Below are positions 13,263 through 25,495 of a stretch of 64,000 nt of DNA, one piece after another (positions within the stretch are counted from its first letter, which is position 1; every line of letters starts with the position of its first letter). The stretch is from Polyodon spathula (lineage: Eukaryota; Chordata; Actinopteri; Acipenseriformes; Polyodontidae): the NCBI RefSeq assembly GCF_017654505.1, contig NC_054538.1, positions 62,783,678-62,847,677 on the forward strand, read 5' to 3'. A program made the translations under genes and the position numbers. The notes below the pieces were generated by a model. It did not search any database. It worked only from the letters and a program-made list of their open reading frames with translations, and was not told the origin of the DNA.

Positions 13263-13623
13263 TATGTGGATCTAGTGACTTGATTTTTGTTTCCTTTTAG
13301 GTAGTTGTCAGGCACCCATCCTGTCACAGTGTGCAAAGGATAATTCTAGTCCAGGTAGCCTGGCTGAATTTCAAAAATTGTTTTAGGTTTGGGGTCTGAA
13401 TGGACCCCAGGCATAATGTGTTGGTGGGCCCAACCTTCTCGTGTGAATATTTCAGGCATCGTAATAGCTTCCTGGTTCAGGGCTTGTTTGAAAGTACAGA
13501 ATTAGTGCTTTCCAATAATGTAACATATGTCCTGAACAGATGTTCCTAAGTGAACCTACAGCAAACTGAAACCAAGGCTTGAGAAGTGACATGAGTCAGC
13601 TTCTAAGTTTTGTTTGTTGCTTA
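13263..13623. other. non-coding stretch
   Basis: No gene or repeat recognised. Confidence 0.5.
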
Positions 13624-13878
13624 TTATTCAGTCACTTCAACAGATAGTGTTCCAGTTTCAATGTCATTTAAAAGTGCAGGCTTTGCATTTCCATCGATGT
13701 GAGGCATGCCTGTATGCACACTTTCTACCACTCCCTCATTCAATGCTTCAGTGCTGTGATGCGCAGCAAATTGATAGGGGTGTTCAAGTGCCTGTAACTC
13801 AAAAATGGAAAGAGCTATGAACACAGTCAATAAAGAGGAGGCTTGGGGCTGTCCAATAATATCACATGCCCATGGCAT
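13624..13878 (-). pseudogene. possible L2/Rex-type LINE RT fragment
   Basis: The 84-codon minus-strand frame contains 'ALEHPYQFAAHHSTEALNEG' followed shortly by 'VHTGMPHIDGNAK'. Fish L2/Maui-like reverse transcriptases have a 'LDPLQFAYR-x-x-R-S-T-x-D-A...LHT-x-L-x-H-L-[DE]' block, and the spacing of P-QFA, ST and HT-H-DG here matches it. The expected FxDxSSAFN block that follows is unrecognisable. No 3' tail was found. The match is by eye and modest. Confidence 0.45.
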
Positions 13879-15705
13879 GTTCCTAGAATAAACTACAGCT
13901 TCCAGAATACAGCGGTGCCTTCACTTGTTAATAGACAGCTGTGTGCCCTGGGCATCTTATCCATTTTGCATGGCATAAACAACACATGCCAGTCATATAC
14001 TGTGTTCATATACACATTTTTGTTCATTCATTTACTCCAGTTGTTAGTTATATGTTGTTTTATTACTGGGGTCCTACGGCTATTACGGTTATGTCACAAA
14101 CTTAACTGTCAACAACTCGATTTATTTGTTCAGGATCAACGGCATTCAGGTCATGTTGGTAGGTAGAAACACAAAACTACTGTTCTAATTAAAAGTTTAA
14201 ATTTTTTACTCTCAATAACCTTAGTCATTTTGAATGTTAAACGCAAGCTTTCAGACTCTTGACTGACCTCCTCTTGAAAACGTCACAGCTATACTGCTTT
14301 ACTTAGTGTTAACCAAGTAGCTGTTAGTCTCTATGAATTTCCTTATTCCCACCCTCCTGAGCCATTGAGTTGTCAACATTCAAATTGAACCCGCCCCTGG
14401 GATCTGTACCAAGCAGCTATTGGTTAAAAAGCCAAGTAGTAAACTTTTCAAGTCTTCCGTTCATTGTAACTGCAATGCTGTAATAAAGTACGTGACTGGA
14501 GACGAAACAAAGACAAACTTAAAATGGCCAAAGAAAACGAGCCAATAGGAGGACAGTGTTCATGACCATTTTCTTTCAATGGAGTATTTTGAATGACTAT
14601 ATTATGTATCGTAACTTGTTCTACATGTCAGTGCCTACGCAGTGGTACACTTGCAAAGTACATGTATGGTTATGGATCTGATTAACAAAACAAAATGAAT
14701 TTATTAGTAAAGCTGGAAATTGAATGCAATTGTACTCCACTGTATGCAACACTAAAATGTTTTATTTACTGGTTATTAAATGGTGCACTGTTTAATATTT
14801 TTCTTTTGCTTTTTATTTGATGAAGCAGGACTGTTTAATACTTTTCTTTTAAATTTGAACTAATACAGCACATTTGTAAAAGCTAGTACAACAATAACTA
14901 TTGTCTAAGTATGGTTTTGGAAAGAAATGCAAGGAAGATATGTTCTTGAACTTGTTTAGGTACTTCAATAAAATACCAGTAGTTTATACAGATTTGATGT
15001 GCAATGTATAACTTGCTTTTGCACTCTGTTAGTTATTACTTTAAATATTTTGAAAAACGAATAGATTCTAGCAGTTTAACGAAAGCAATTGTGTTTGTGC
15101 CAAAAAGGATTTGTTTTTTTATTAAATATCCTTTCACCAATATTTTAGGACCAGTTATAACTTTGAACTATGCACTCTTAAGCTTAGTAAATTAATTTAA
15201 TTGAAACATGCAAAAGAAAGTACATCTTTATTTTTTATATTGTGTACATTGCCATTGAAAAAATACACTGGGGCAGAGTTGAGATGGCATTGAGTTATTA
15301 TATTTTTTTTTCCTGCCAGTGCAGGCACACTGTTTTAGTAAAACAGACAGGGGGAATAAAAATAAATTCAACGATATCTCGGATTCCTCTTTCGGAGAGG
15401 GGTGGATAATATGCAGAAGTGTCTTTTTGTGTTTTTTGGTTTTTTTTGGCTGCTATTTTTTTGTTTTGCTGTCTTCCAGTTGATTTCATTGTTCTTCATC
15501 CAAATCGACATGTCTACTTACTACTTTGGGGATTTTCATGCTGTTAAGTGGTCACAAGATGGCTACTGGTACTTCAAATTCTGTGAGACAGTGCATTGAT
15601 TTTTAATATGTGACAAGGCTTCAACTGTCCATATCCATCTGATACATGGACAGCTGGAACATTTCTCGACCAATCACGTTTCACTGTCAGCCCTGGATTT
15701 TATAT
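13879..15705. other. non-coding stretch
   Basis: Mostly AT-rich. Around 14415-14555 there are two CCAAT-type motifs (CTATTGGTT and GCCAATAGG), which could be promoter-like but are common by chance. No coding signal. Confidence 0.4.
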
Positions 15706-15733
15706 ATTATTATTATTATTATTATTATTATTA
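15706..15733. repeat. (ATT)n microsatellite
   Basis: About nine ATT units. Confidence 0.95.
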
Positions 15734-16314
15734 GTCTACATTGGGACACAGTGTCAGGCTAATATAAGATTTGAAGACAATGAGATATACATTTTTGTTC
15801 AACAGGACATGATTTCAAAGACATACTATAGGTACCATTAAATGCTGCCCATTGGCTGGCTTCCTTTGCTTAAATACTGTGTTTTAATCCCACAATGCAA
15901 ACTGGCCTTTCATTCCATTCTAATCATGCATGGTATGACAGCAGAACAAGCACAATCTTATGTCAAGTTAGAAAAAAACATCTTTTTATGTAATAATGTC
16001 TGAAACAGCAGACCATTTTAAATTGCCTCTATCCCCCTTTTCATAGAAAGCAGCTCTAATTATTATTTAATCAGTCTGGCTGCTGCCCACAAACCATTAA
16101 ATTGTTAGTTAACATTCCTTATAAATTGCATTTATTAATTTCTGGGACAAGGCTTGTCCATTGCTAATTTATATTAGTACCATACTGCTGCAGACAGCTG
16201 CAGAATTACGGTTACATCTTTGGGACACTTTTTTTTTGTATATGTTTTAAATCTGTAAATGAGGCTGGAAAACCATCAATAATGTTATTCACAAGTGTTA
16301 AAGTGAATGAAAAT

Positions 16315-16316
<2 letters not shown>
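15734..16316. other. non-coding stretch
   Basis: Nothing recognised. Confidence 0.5.

Positions 16317-16346
<30 letters not shown>
16317..16346. repeat. (TG)n microsatellite
   Basis: 15 TG units. Confidence 0.97.
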
Positions 16347-16347
<1 letters not shown>

Positions 16348-17695
16348 ATTGTGTCTGCATGTGTAGGGTTGTACCTTACAGGTCTTCTAGTACAATTAAA
16401 ACTTATGATGGACAACCCCACAATCTACTGTGCTAGACATTTTATGCACAAAGAAAAAGCTTCCCAATGGCACAGTGGATAGTGCATTGCCTACCACCCT
16501 TTATATTTATCTTATGGGTGTGGATGTTTCAAAGTAAAATTATTTTCCAGAAATCAGTGGCAAGCTTTTGAGTATACAATTATGTCACAAACATTTAGCA
16601 AGCCAAACCAAATTTCCCCATGTTTCAATGGAGAAAACTAAATACAATAAGATACAGTAGGTCAGGTAACATCTTTAGCATAATCACAGCAGCTTAAACA
16701 GAAAATATATCTGGAAAGCTTTAAAAAAAAATGGCCATAAATTTATAGAGTAAGTTCATTTGTAATTCATTTATAGTTGTTATGAAGATAACTTTAAACA
16801 ATAAGTACAAATTTGTAAAGTATGCAAGAACAGCATTTTAATAAAATGTAATCCATTGGAAGTTATATGAGTTTGAGGCCATTGTTTTATAGTCTATCCA
16901 GAATATCTATTGACAGTTTAAAAAAATTGAATTATTCAAATTCCTTTGTCTCAAATTTGACTGAGCCATATTTGGTTCAAGCTGCACCCCAACTAATTTT
17001 GTTTGATGAAGTCCCATTTTTGTAGCTGGGATAAGAATAAACATGTTTTACAAAATGCTTTTAAAACATATTTTGATATGAATAGAGATTAACACTGCGA
17101 TTTCCTAGTTATAGATTAACAATTGTCCCCCACATGTGTTTCACCCCATTAAACCATCACAATTTCTGATTGATGTCAACTGGGGAGCCCTGTATTGCCT
17201 CATCAAACAAAGTAAACTACAGCGATCTTTGTTATTTCACTGTTCAATAATTTACTAATATCCAATATCTCAGTTTTTACACATGAGATAGTGGAATAAT
17301 ATATAAATATCTGTGGTAGGGTATAGGCCCTGCACATGTAAAAATGTAAATATTATAAATAAAGTTACGTGTTTGAACCTGTTACAGTTCTATTTCTGCA
17401 AAATCCATGAATGGATAATTGATCGGCAATTTGAGTCCAGTACCTTAGTTCTTGGGCTCAGTTAAGAATGCATGTCTGAGTAGCAGGTCATGCTCTGAGT
17501 GGAAATAGTGGTGTGATAGCTTTAGCTTGGGTGATTGTTGATTTGTATTTTAGTTTAACTATTTTCTTTAATTGTAAGGAATAAATGTATGTGAGAAAGA
17601 AGCTAAAAAGGCTGTCTCTATGTCCTGGGTGGGCTATTCCTGACCTTGACTGTCTAGCTACCCTATCATACTGTCCTACAAAAATATATAAATTC

Positions 17696-17697
<2 letters not shown>
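16347..17697. other. non-coding stretch
   Basis: No gene. A short tRNA-head-like string (CCCAATGGCACAGTGGATAG, around 16464-16483) resembles a SINE box A, with no box B partner seen. Confidence 0.4.

Positions 17698-17753
<56 letters not shown>
17698..17753. repeat. (AAT)n microsatellite
   Basis: About 18-19 AAT units. Confidence 0.97.
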
Positions 17754-17754
<1 letters not shown>

Positions 17755-19894
17755 CTCTAAAACAGCTGTACAATTTCATTCCTGCTTGGTGAGGACAAAG
17801 GGACCCCTCTCCACAAATGTGGTGTTTCTGAATCACAGGGACCTTTTTAATCCTTCCTTGATAATAATACGTTGTGGTTCTTAAACAATGAGGAGTTTTA
17901 TTATAACAAGAGAAGAGACTACCTCCCATGTATTTGACTTAAAAGCATCCTAGGAGCTGGCAATGCTTTTAATAGTTATTCACTTACAAATGATTGTGGG
18001 TCATTACACAGTCATTTAAAGGGCATTAATGAGAGCCATTTAATGGCTCTTGTAGAACATCATTGTGAACGATAGGGAAAAGTTCCTGGCTGTACGTTTT
18101 TATGATTATTCCATATGAATGGTATTAGTTTTAAAATGCATACAGGTAACAAACAGTCTAATAAGCGCTGATACATCATAATAATGAGTTTATTGGGATA
18201 AAGGAAACAGATCGAATACAGCTCAATTATATGTAATAGCAGCACATGCTCTTGTAAGGTCATTATATACATTTAAAACATGATGATTTATAAAGTGTGG
18301 AATCATGCTGGAATATTTGTTTATTTTTCTGTATCTTTCTCTATATGCTTATTTGTTGAAAGAACACACATTTTTTGCCTGTACACTTGTAATATATTCA
18401 TTTTTTTATATTCCTTTTGAAATGATTAAAATAAAGATGTCTTAAACTGAGAATGTCTATTTGTCAAATAGCAATTACAAAATAATTTCCAATAAACATT
18501 TTTTAAAACCTTTATTTTTATGTCATAGTGTTCTATCAAAGAATCCACAGTTCTCAATCTACCTTCCTGATGTAACTGACACATTATTTAAATCCAGCAT
18601 TAAAAATGGTTAGTTATCTCATAACAGAGCTATACAACCATGTCTAGGATTGGATTTTAACCCAGGGTTCAACATAACTACTGGTTGGATGTATTATATG
18701 CCAGTCTCCTCACAACTCAAGTCACAATTGGGTATCTTATTGAACAGATCAAGCTAAACTAATTCCATAGAAATGCATAGCACACAACAAATGTAAGCAG
18801 GTCAGCCTACTTGCTTTGTGGGCACATATAATGTGCAGTAAATATTTATGTTTCATACAGTATAAAGCCTATTCTTTTAATGGGTATAGCTATGTCTTCT
18901 CCCATGATTTTCACAGGGAGTCCAACCATGAAGTATATGCTTATTGTCCAGATCTTAAAATCATCTGCAGCTTAAACCAGCTGTTTACCATAGTAATGAA
19001 CAGTGAAACTTTTCTAACAATATAGACACATCTTTAAGCCTCTACCGATCTATTGAACTATATTACTCTGCACAGTATTTCCAAAAAAATGGAAACACCT
19101 GTTAGCACATACTTTTGAGAAAATATGCTCTCCCTCCCATGACTGATCTATAAATACAGCATCACCCCAAGGACAGGTGGAAGGCTGATATTGTTTCTTT
19201 TTTTTGTAGTAGTCATGGTAAATGCAGCGATTCCAGGTCCAGTTGACCTAAAAAGTGGCCTGCTCCACAGGGTTCTCTGCAATGGTTTTGGTCTGTTTTT
19301 TGCTCTACTGTGAACGCAGCGATCCCTGAAATGGCTGACGTTTGCCATGTACACTCATGTTGTCAACATCAAACAGGCACAAACAACAGCAACAGAAAAT
19401 TGGGATTGTTACTCACACAACAGAACCAAAAAATGTCTTTGACAGGCAGATGATTCCAAAGTACAATCAGACTTTTATATTTGTGCTATAATGTGAAAAG
19501 ACATTTAAACATGTATAATTTATGCGGGATAAATGTGAAACAAGCCTAGTTCCCACGAAACTTTATTGTCAGAAATATAGTTTGTTCACACATAGCTACA
19601 AACATAACCTGTGATAGTATTTTGATACCTATGAACATGGGGAAATGTTCGGTTTTGTGGGTACTTCTATCTAGAATTAAACAAATCATTACAGTAACAT
19701 CGCTAAGAAAATGAAAGGTTTCCTTCATGAGGCAAATACAGTCCTTTGTTTAAAGGTAACCAGCCATTAGACCTGCACATAACACTTGTTTAATGTATAT
19801 GCATCATGGCACTAACAATTATATAATTTGAAAAATAAAGCCTCAAGCTTGTGGAAGTTTGTGATGGAGTACACCCCACCCCTGTGTTTATTAT
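17754..19894. other. non-coding stretch
   Basis: No coding domain. An inverted repeat AGAGCCATT / AATGGCTCT lies at 18032-18050. A CAGTATTTCC...GGAAACACC string near 19072-19099 resembles a transposon terminal repeat, but no partner end was found. Confidence 0.4.
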
Positions 19895-20360
19895 TACAGT
19901 GGAACGTCGCATATCCAACCGTCACATAACCGCCCTGATCAATTAAACGCCTCGCTAAATAAATAAATAAATACATATTTAAATTAGACAACCAGTGTAT
20001 TGGCATTGGCAGCGAGTGCAGCGTCCGCGATGGAAACCGAAATAAAGCGTTATAACAATCAGCCTTTTGGTGCGTTCCCCTTTAAGAAAGACGTGCTGTG
20101 TGCGTGTGTCAGTCAGCTGCGTGTAGCAGTGACGTGTCAATACACCTTGTTTTATTTTTGTTTTGTGCAATGTGTTTATATGATGGAGCGGACAGTTGCA
20201 GATATTGGCAGCATGTTGTTGTTTTTAAAAGGATTTGAATTAAACAAAGCAAGCTTCATAAACGCAATGCTTGTGGGCAGTTTGTTTAAAATAGCCGCAG
20301 CAATATTCAAACCGAGGTTCTTATCGGCTGTTGGCAATATCAAGAGAGAGTGAAAAGTAA
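19895..20360 (+). repeat. possible pogo/Tigger-like transposon end
   Basis: A TA dinucleotide (19895-19896) is followed by CAGTGGAACGTCGCATATCC, similar in form to the CAGTxGAACCTCxxxTATCC starts of pogo/Tigger elements, which also insert at TA. The following ~450 bp are less AT-rich than their surroundings and include an open frame (20000-20353, +) with no recognised motif. The opposite end was not located. Confidence 0.3.
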
Positions 20361-22504
20361 CGTGACAGAGATATTAAGAAAGCAGAACCAGGGAGGCAGG
20401 GACTTCTAGAGTGATCAAAGAGCATACTATAAAACTGCACACATAGCACAAGAAAAAGTATCAAAAGTGATGACTCTACAGGCCATTCAGGAGAACAGAC
20501 TTCACTGCAGATTTTCATCCACAACATCCCTGAAGCGGCATTACTGAGCAAGGAATGGGCATCTATCTCTACAACAATGTAAGCAATGCCAAATCTGCCC
20601 TGATTACTCATAGTGGATTTACACTGTAACACTGAAAATGTGGCTTCCTTTTCTTACTTAAGAAGAAACAGAGCCCTCTATCTTCAGTAAAGATACTTCA
20701 TAAAGCTGTGCAATTGAGAACAAAATAACTAAATTATATATAATATACTTTAAGCTACACAATACAAGCATAACTCTACAAACTACAGTTATTATAGAAA
20801 TAGCACTAGACTACACCTTAATACCATTCATTTTAATCAAGCACCTAGTACTTTTACTAAACATTGTGGTAGAAGGAACAAATGATTCGACAAAGGCAGC
20901 ACAGGCTTACAACATATACAAATAATAGTGGTCAGTGTACCACATCACAAATGTTTCCTATTGGGAAAGCATATGGACATTACCATCCTGTAGAACCCCG
21001 ATTGGACTTATAGAAGATACTGTATTTGACAAACACAGCAGAGCCCACTTGAGAAATGCTTTGCTCAGTTTGTGTTTTTAATTAAATCAGTTAACTGCAC
21101 TCCCTTAAATACTTTAGTAAAACTAGAAAATAATGTATCCATTGGGGTTACTGATTGTCATTGTTTAATCTGATTGTTTCAGTGCACTTCCCTCTATAGT
21201 TGGGAACTGTAACTGTGTTCAGAAACAGAAAGGGAAATCAGGTCAGCTCTCTATGCTGTCTCTTTATTGGAAGTAAGAAGAGCTGACTGCCATCACCGAG
21301 TGCAATCAGCTACACACAGGCAGTGCATAACAATTCAGTGCTTTCATAAGGAAGAACACCAATGCCTTCCCCATCCAGTTTGACTGTATCCACCCACACT
21401 CACTAGCCCTAAGTCCCTTGAAATAAAATGAAGCTGCCTTATCACTGTTTGATATGGATATGAGTGATTATAGAATACATTCATAACACTGCAAGATTGC
21501 AATATACAGAAATTGTCAGAAAACACGATTCTCTTAAAATATAACCTTAGACACACAAATAAACTTTAAAATTCCGAAGGCCATAGCTTATATAAAGATT
21601 CACGTTTTATTTCATGTACTTTGATAGACATAAAATGAAGTTTGTGGAGGTTTATAATGTTATCCATCCTGCCAGAAATGTGAGTTATATTCTTGAACAT
21701 GATAGTTACACTGAATGACTGCCTTCTTAGCTTCCACTAGATACAGAAGACTTAATAATTGATTGTAATTGATTTAACCTAGCCCTGACCTGGGCAAAAA
21801 GACACAGCCAATCAAGGTTGTTCAAGAAGGAAATGGGAAAACAGGCCAATACACATCTTTAAAAGCTCCTGACAGATAAAATATTTAGATTGCAGAAGCT
21901 TTGACCTCCCCATTCCAGCCAGTTCTGAACTTGAATTGATTTCTGACAAGGCAACTGGGAGATGATTACAATGCACTAAATTGCACTAAAGCTGGGCAAT
22001 GAGTCTTTTAACATCTGTTTCTATTTCAGATAAACCAAGTCTTTCTAATGGACAATTGTCAAAATAGAAAATGATTTTAATGTGAATTATGATTCACTCT
22101 CATTCTCATGTACCAATTTTTTTGGTTCCATTCCTCATTAATACTGTCTCATCCCTGCAAGCTGTAGCACCAATAGCTGTACTGTGAATAGAAGCGTGGT
22201 GACAACGAGGTGCTTTTACCAAGATTGGGTAAGACAGAACAATGGAGCTACATTTATTATATAACAAGGTATCAAAGTATTACATTATCCTTGACCTTGT
22301 TAAACCCTAAAGCGCAATTAAAGCCACTTTAGAGTGCTACCAATTTTAATGGTCATTATGAAAAACAAAGTCTGACATTGACGTGAATGTTGCTGCCCAG
22401 ACTGTTTTTTCACATAAATAGTATACTGTATTTTGCACATCACTTTCCTATTATGTAAGTGTGATGTATTAGACTGAAACATAGGAGGGGAAATAAAAGC
22501 CTCT
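20361..22504. other. non-coding stretch
   Basis: No gene or repeat recognised. Short open frames on either strand have no family signature. Confidence 0.5.
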
Positions 22505-22870
22505 CGTCTTGGCTATCCAAAGTAGTCGGTTTTCACTGGGGATTCCAGAGGGAGGGTTGCATTGGCTTTGGCGCTCCTGCGGGTTAAACTGGAGACAAAA
22601 CCAACAGAACTGTTTCTCCTCATTCTGCTACAGCACATCCTACAGGCCAGGCGTCCAGTGAGCTCAGGCAGACACCTATAGTGCTGGCTTTTGTCCTCCA
22701 GAAGTTGGCTGACATCCGCGGTCAAGATTCTGGGTGTAAAAGAGGAAACTAGCTTTTCGCATGTTCGGAGGACGCCCACTGAACCTTCAGCTCTTCTGAG
22801 CTGTGTGGGGAATTGCTGCTGTGAGGGAACATAATTGGATATTCTACACTGGGGAGAAAATCTAGGGTAA
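22505..22870 (+). repeat. SINE body, 5' head missing
   Basis: A GC-richer block homologous, in opposite orientation, to 32720-33115: both hold GAAGGTTCAGTGGGCGTCCT (one as reverse complement), TTTTACACCCAG, GAGCTCACTGG and GCGCCAAAGCCAATGCA-like strings. The end near 22850 reads, on the minus strand, TTTTCTCCCCAGTGTAGAAT, matching the TTTTCTCCCCAATTTGGAAT found beside the poly(A) end of the SINE at 59066-59230. So this is a longer member of that family without its tRNA-like head. Confidence 0.6.
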
Positions 22871-22998
22871 AATACTTGGACACTCTAAATCGAAAAAATG
22901 AAATAAAAAAAAGCTTAAGAAGGATAATGTATTTAGTGGTGGAAATGTATGGAAAAATATGTCTGCATTTCAAACTAAACCTTGAAGGTCTATTGTCT

Positions 22999-23615
22999 TG
23001 TGAAAAGATAGCTTTGCAGGGATGATGTCAGAACCAGGAATAGAAACCAAAACACACTTGCTGGCGGTGAAAACTGAGCCATGGCGCTCAGTTTATTTAT
23101 TAAATAATAATACAAACAAAAGATGTGAACAAACAAAAGACACACAATGTAAAGGGCACGTTGGCCAAATAAACAGACAATCAAAACGGACATGGATGAA
23201 CCCAACAAACAAGTACCGTGCTGGCACTTCCAGCACACTGTAGCAATTGTTATTTTTAAATCTACTCCTTCTCTCCCATTCTCCACTCACGAACACACAA
23301 CCCAGAGTGAGTGAAAACATGCTGTTTTTATGCAGCTGTAACAAGACTAGATTGCTAATCAGTCATTCAATTGGAGTCTCGGTACAACTGCATGTGAATT
23401 ACTTAAGTGTAATTCCCCGTGCTCACATATTACATTTTACCTGCACGTGAAGTGTTGTGCAATCCTTGTACATAACTACAAATATACATTTTAAACACTT
23501 GTGCTCGTAACCCATATTTATATCCCATGTATTTTATACATAAACACCAACATTAACACACTACATACAACATAAAACACTTAAGAAACATAAATGGACA
23601 GGACACATATGCCCC
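22999..23615 (-). repeat. 3' LTR
   Basis: About 617 bp and longer than its partner, partly because extra sequence between about 23120 and 23180 (around AAGATGTGAACAAACAAAAG) is absent from the other copy. The outer end is exactly bounded by TGTCT. The inner end is blurred, where a GGCATATGTGTCC-like string replaces GGCAGAGTGTCC. Confidence 0.88.
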
Positions 23616-23620
23616 CCCTT
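23611..23620 (-). promoter_or_regulatory. candidate polypurine tract
   Basis: The minus strand reads AAGGGGGGGC directly before the 3' LTR, where a plus-strand primer is expected. Confidence 0.6.
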
Positions 23621-23887
23621 GTGCGCAGCACACCTGGCCTCAATGGCCACCTCCCCCCTCAGTCCCAAAGTCCCGGTCGTAGTCCTGGCTCAGTAACAGG
23701 GGCAGCAACGGGCCAAAGGTGGCTGCTACGGTGGGAGGTCCTCCTCCCACCCCAACAGCTGTAGTGGCCAGGCTGACACAGGCTGTACACAGGCCGGCTC
23801 CTCCGGCCAAGGTAATCCTGGCTACCACCCAGCTGACTGTGGGGGTGGTCTCCTGACCTTCTCCCTTGTACCCTGTAACCAGTAGCT

Positions 23888-23995
23888 CCCCAGGCGATGC
23901 AGAGCAGCAGGCAACCCCAGGCGATGCGGAGCAGCGGGCAACCCCAGGCGATGCGGAGCAGCAGGCAACCCCAGGCGATGCGGAGCAGCAGGCAT
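23888..23995. repeat. 27-bp tandem repeat, 4 units
   Basis: Units of CCCCAGGCGATGCGGAGCAG type, 27 bp each; nine codons per unit. Confidence 0.9.
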
Positions 23996-24037
23996 CCTTG
24001 GCCGGAGCGAGACAGGCATCCTTGGGCGGTAGAGAAT

Positions 24038-24245
24038 GAACCAGCAGGTACTCACCCTCTGCTGGTGGAGGTGGGAGCTGCAAGCAGTCCTCCCATTGCG
24101 GTGGATGCGGAACCAGCAGGAATTCATCCACTGCTGGTAGAGGTGGGAGCTGCAAGCAGTCCTCCCATTGCGGTGGAGGCGGAACCAGCAGGAATTCACT
24201 CTCTGCTGGTGGAAGTGGGAGCTGCAAGCAGTCCTCCCATGGTGG
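24038..24245. repeat. 72-bp tandem repeat, ~3 units
   Basis: Units start GAACCAGCAGG at 24038, 24110 and 24182 (exactly 72 bp apart) and contain GTGGGAGCTGCAAGCAGTCC. 24 codons per unit. Confidence 0.92.
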
Positions 24246-24433
24246 TTGCGGAAGCAGAGGCAGCTCCTGCTGCTCTGCTCCTGGTGGTGGAGGTGGCAGA
24301 GGCAGAGGCAGCTCCTGCTGCTCTGCTCGTGGCAGTAGAGGAGGCAGATGCAGTGTGTAGTCTCCAGGCGATGGAGGTGTGTAGTCTCCCGGCATCGGAG
24401 GTGAGAGCAGCGTGTAGTCTCCCCCTGTTGCAG

Positions 24434-24603
24434 AGGACTGGCGTGGCTCTCCCTCACTTACAGGGGACTGGTGCGGCTCTCCTTTACTTGCAGGGGACTG
24501 GTACGGCTCTCCCTCACTTACAAGGGACTGGAGCAGCTCTCCTTCTCTTGCAGGGGACTGGTGTGGCTCTCTTTCACTTGCAGGGGACTGGTGCGGCTCT
24601 CTC
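24434..24603. repeat. 30-bp tandem repeat, ~5.5 units
   Basis: Units of GGCTCTCC(C/T)T-ACTT-CAGGGGACTGGT type; ten codons per unit (the REPHQSPAS repeat on the minus strand). Confidence 0.92.
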
Positions 24604-24892
24604 TCTGGTAGGTTTTCTCCCACTGATGCTGGATACTTGGGAGCCAAATGCAGCCACTCCATGCCCGTAGCATTTGCACAGGAGGCACCATCCCCCCTGG
24701 CTCTCCCAAGCCTCCACAAATGCATCTAGATCCTCGTCAGGAATTTGCCTGAATGCAGTCATCTCAAACCAGTGCACCTGCTCTGGCTGCTGGGGAGGTT
24801 GCTGCTTTCTCCGGCCGCTTTTTCACATTTTTTTTTTTTTCCAAAAACAAAAAAAAACTAACACTCCTGGTCTAACGCTTGGAGGCGCTCTA

Positions 24893-24911
24893 AACCCACT
24901 TCTAGACACCA
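24893..24911 (-). promoter_or_regulatory. primer-binding site, tRNA-Leu type
   Basis: The minus strand reads TGGTGTCTAGAAGTGGGTT two bases inside the 5' LTR. It matches the complement of the 3' end of vertebrate tRNA-Leu (TGGTGTCAGAAGTGGGATT, from memory) with one inserted T and a mismatch near the end. This would prime minus-strand cDNA synthesis. Confidence 0.75.
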
Positions 24912-24913
24912 AC

Positions 24914-25495
24914 TGTGAAACGATGGCTTTGCAGGGATGACGTCAGAACCAGGAATAGAAACCAAAACACACTTGCTGGCAATGAAAACTGAGCCGTGGC
25001 ACTCAGTTTATTTATTAAATAATAATACAAACAAAAGACACACAAAATAAAGGCAAAACAAACTGACAAAATGGACGTGGATGAACCCAACAAACAAGTA
25101 CCATGCTGGCACTTCCAGCATGCTGTAGCAATTGTTATTTTTAAATCTACTCTTTCTCTCTCCCATTCTCCACTCACAAACACAGAACCCTGAGTGAGTG
25201 AAATCATACTGTTTTTATACAGCTGTACTGAGACTCGATTGCTAATCAATCATTAAATTGGAGTCTCAGTACAAATGCACATTTATTAATTAATTCCCCG
25301 TGGTCAAATATTACATTTTACCTGTGCGTGAAGTGTTGTGCAATCCTCGTGCCTAACTACAAATATACATTTTAAACACTTGTGCTCGTAACCCATATTT
25401 ATATCCCATGTATTTTATACATAAACACCAACATTAACACACTACATACAACATAAAACACTAATAAACATAAAGGGGCGGGACACTCTGCCACA
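24914..25495 (-). repeat. 5' LTR
   Basis: 582 bp, TGTGAAA...GCCACA on the plus strand. It shares long near-identical tracts with the 3' LTR (for example from the CAGGGATGACGTCAG region, and the ATTTATATCCCATGT block), with scattered substitutions and indels. Confidence 0.9.

Larger units (their letters stand above)
23640..24777 (-). pseudogene. gag-like proline-rich ORF of the LTR element
   Basis: Two overlapping minus-strand frames. The first (24777-24574) encodes an acidic start with 'EDLDAFVEAWESQGG' and a zinc-knuckle-like CLLCKCYGHGVAAF: C-x2-C-x4-H is kept but the last Cys is Phe. The second (24725-23640, 361 codons) holds ~10-residue REPHQSPAS repeats, then GDYT repeats, ~24-residue WEDCLQLPPPPA...EYLLV repeats and 9-residue SASPGVACC repeats. 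A frameshift probably separates the knuckle from the repeats. This may be a Gag-derived RNA-binding/structural protein or a rapidly evolving remnant. No enzymatic domain. Confidence 0.55.
22999..25495 (-). mobile_element. non-autonomous LTR retrotransposon, both LTRs and TSD
   Basis: Two direct repeats of about 600 bp (22999-23615 and 24914-25495) begin TGTGAAA, and the second ends GCCACA, framing a 1.3-kb GC-rich interior. Five-base TGTCT copies at 22994-22998 and 25496-25500 are a perfect target-site duplication. The primer-binding site and a G-rich tract at the 3' LTR place the coding sense on the minus strand. The interior has one proline-rich frame and no protease, RT, RNase H or integrase, so enzymes must come from a relative. 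Size and content fit a TRIM/LARD-like derivative. Confidence 0.9.

Noticed and set aside
16464..16500. SINE head-like string
   Set aside because: Box A-like only; no box B or tail.
19072..19380. Possible transposon beginning CAGTATTTCC
   Set aside because: No matching opposite end and no transposase motif found.
23897..24670. A 257-codon plus-strand open frame
   Set aside because: It is the antisense of GC-rich tandem repeats inside the LTR element; PBS and LTR orientation place the sense on the minus strand.
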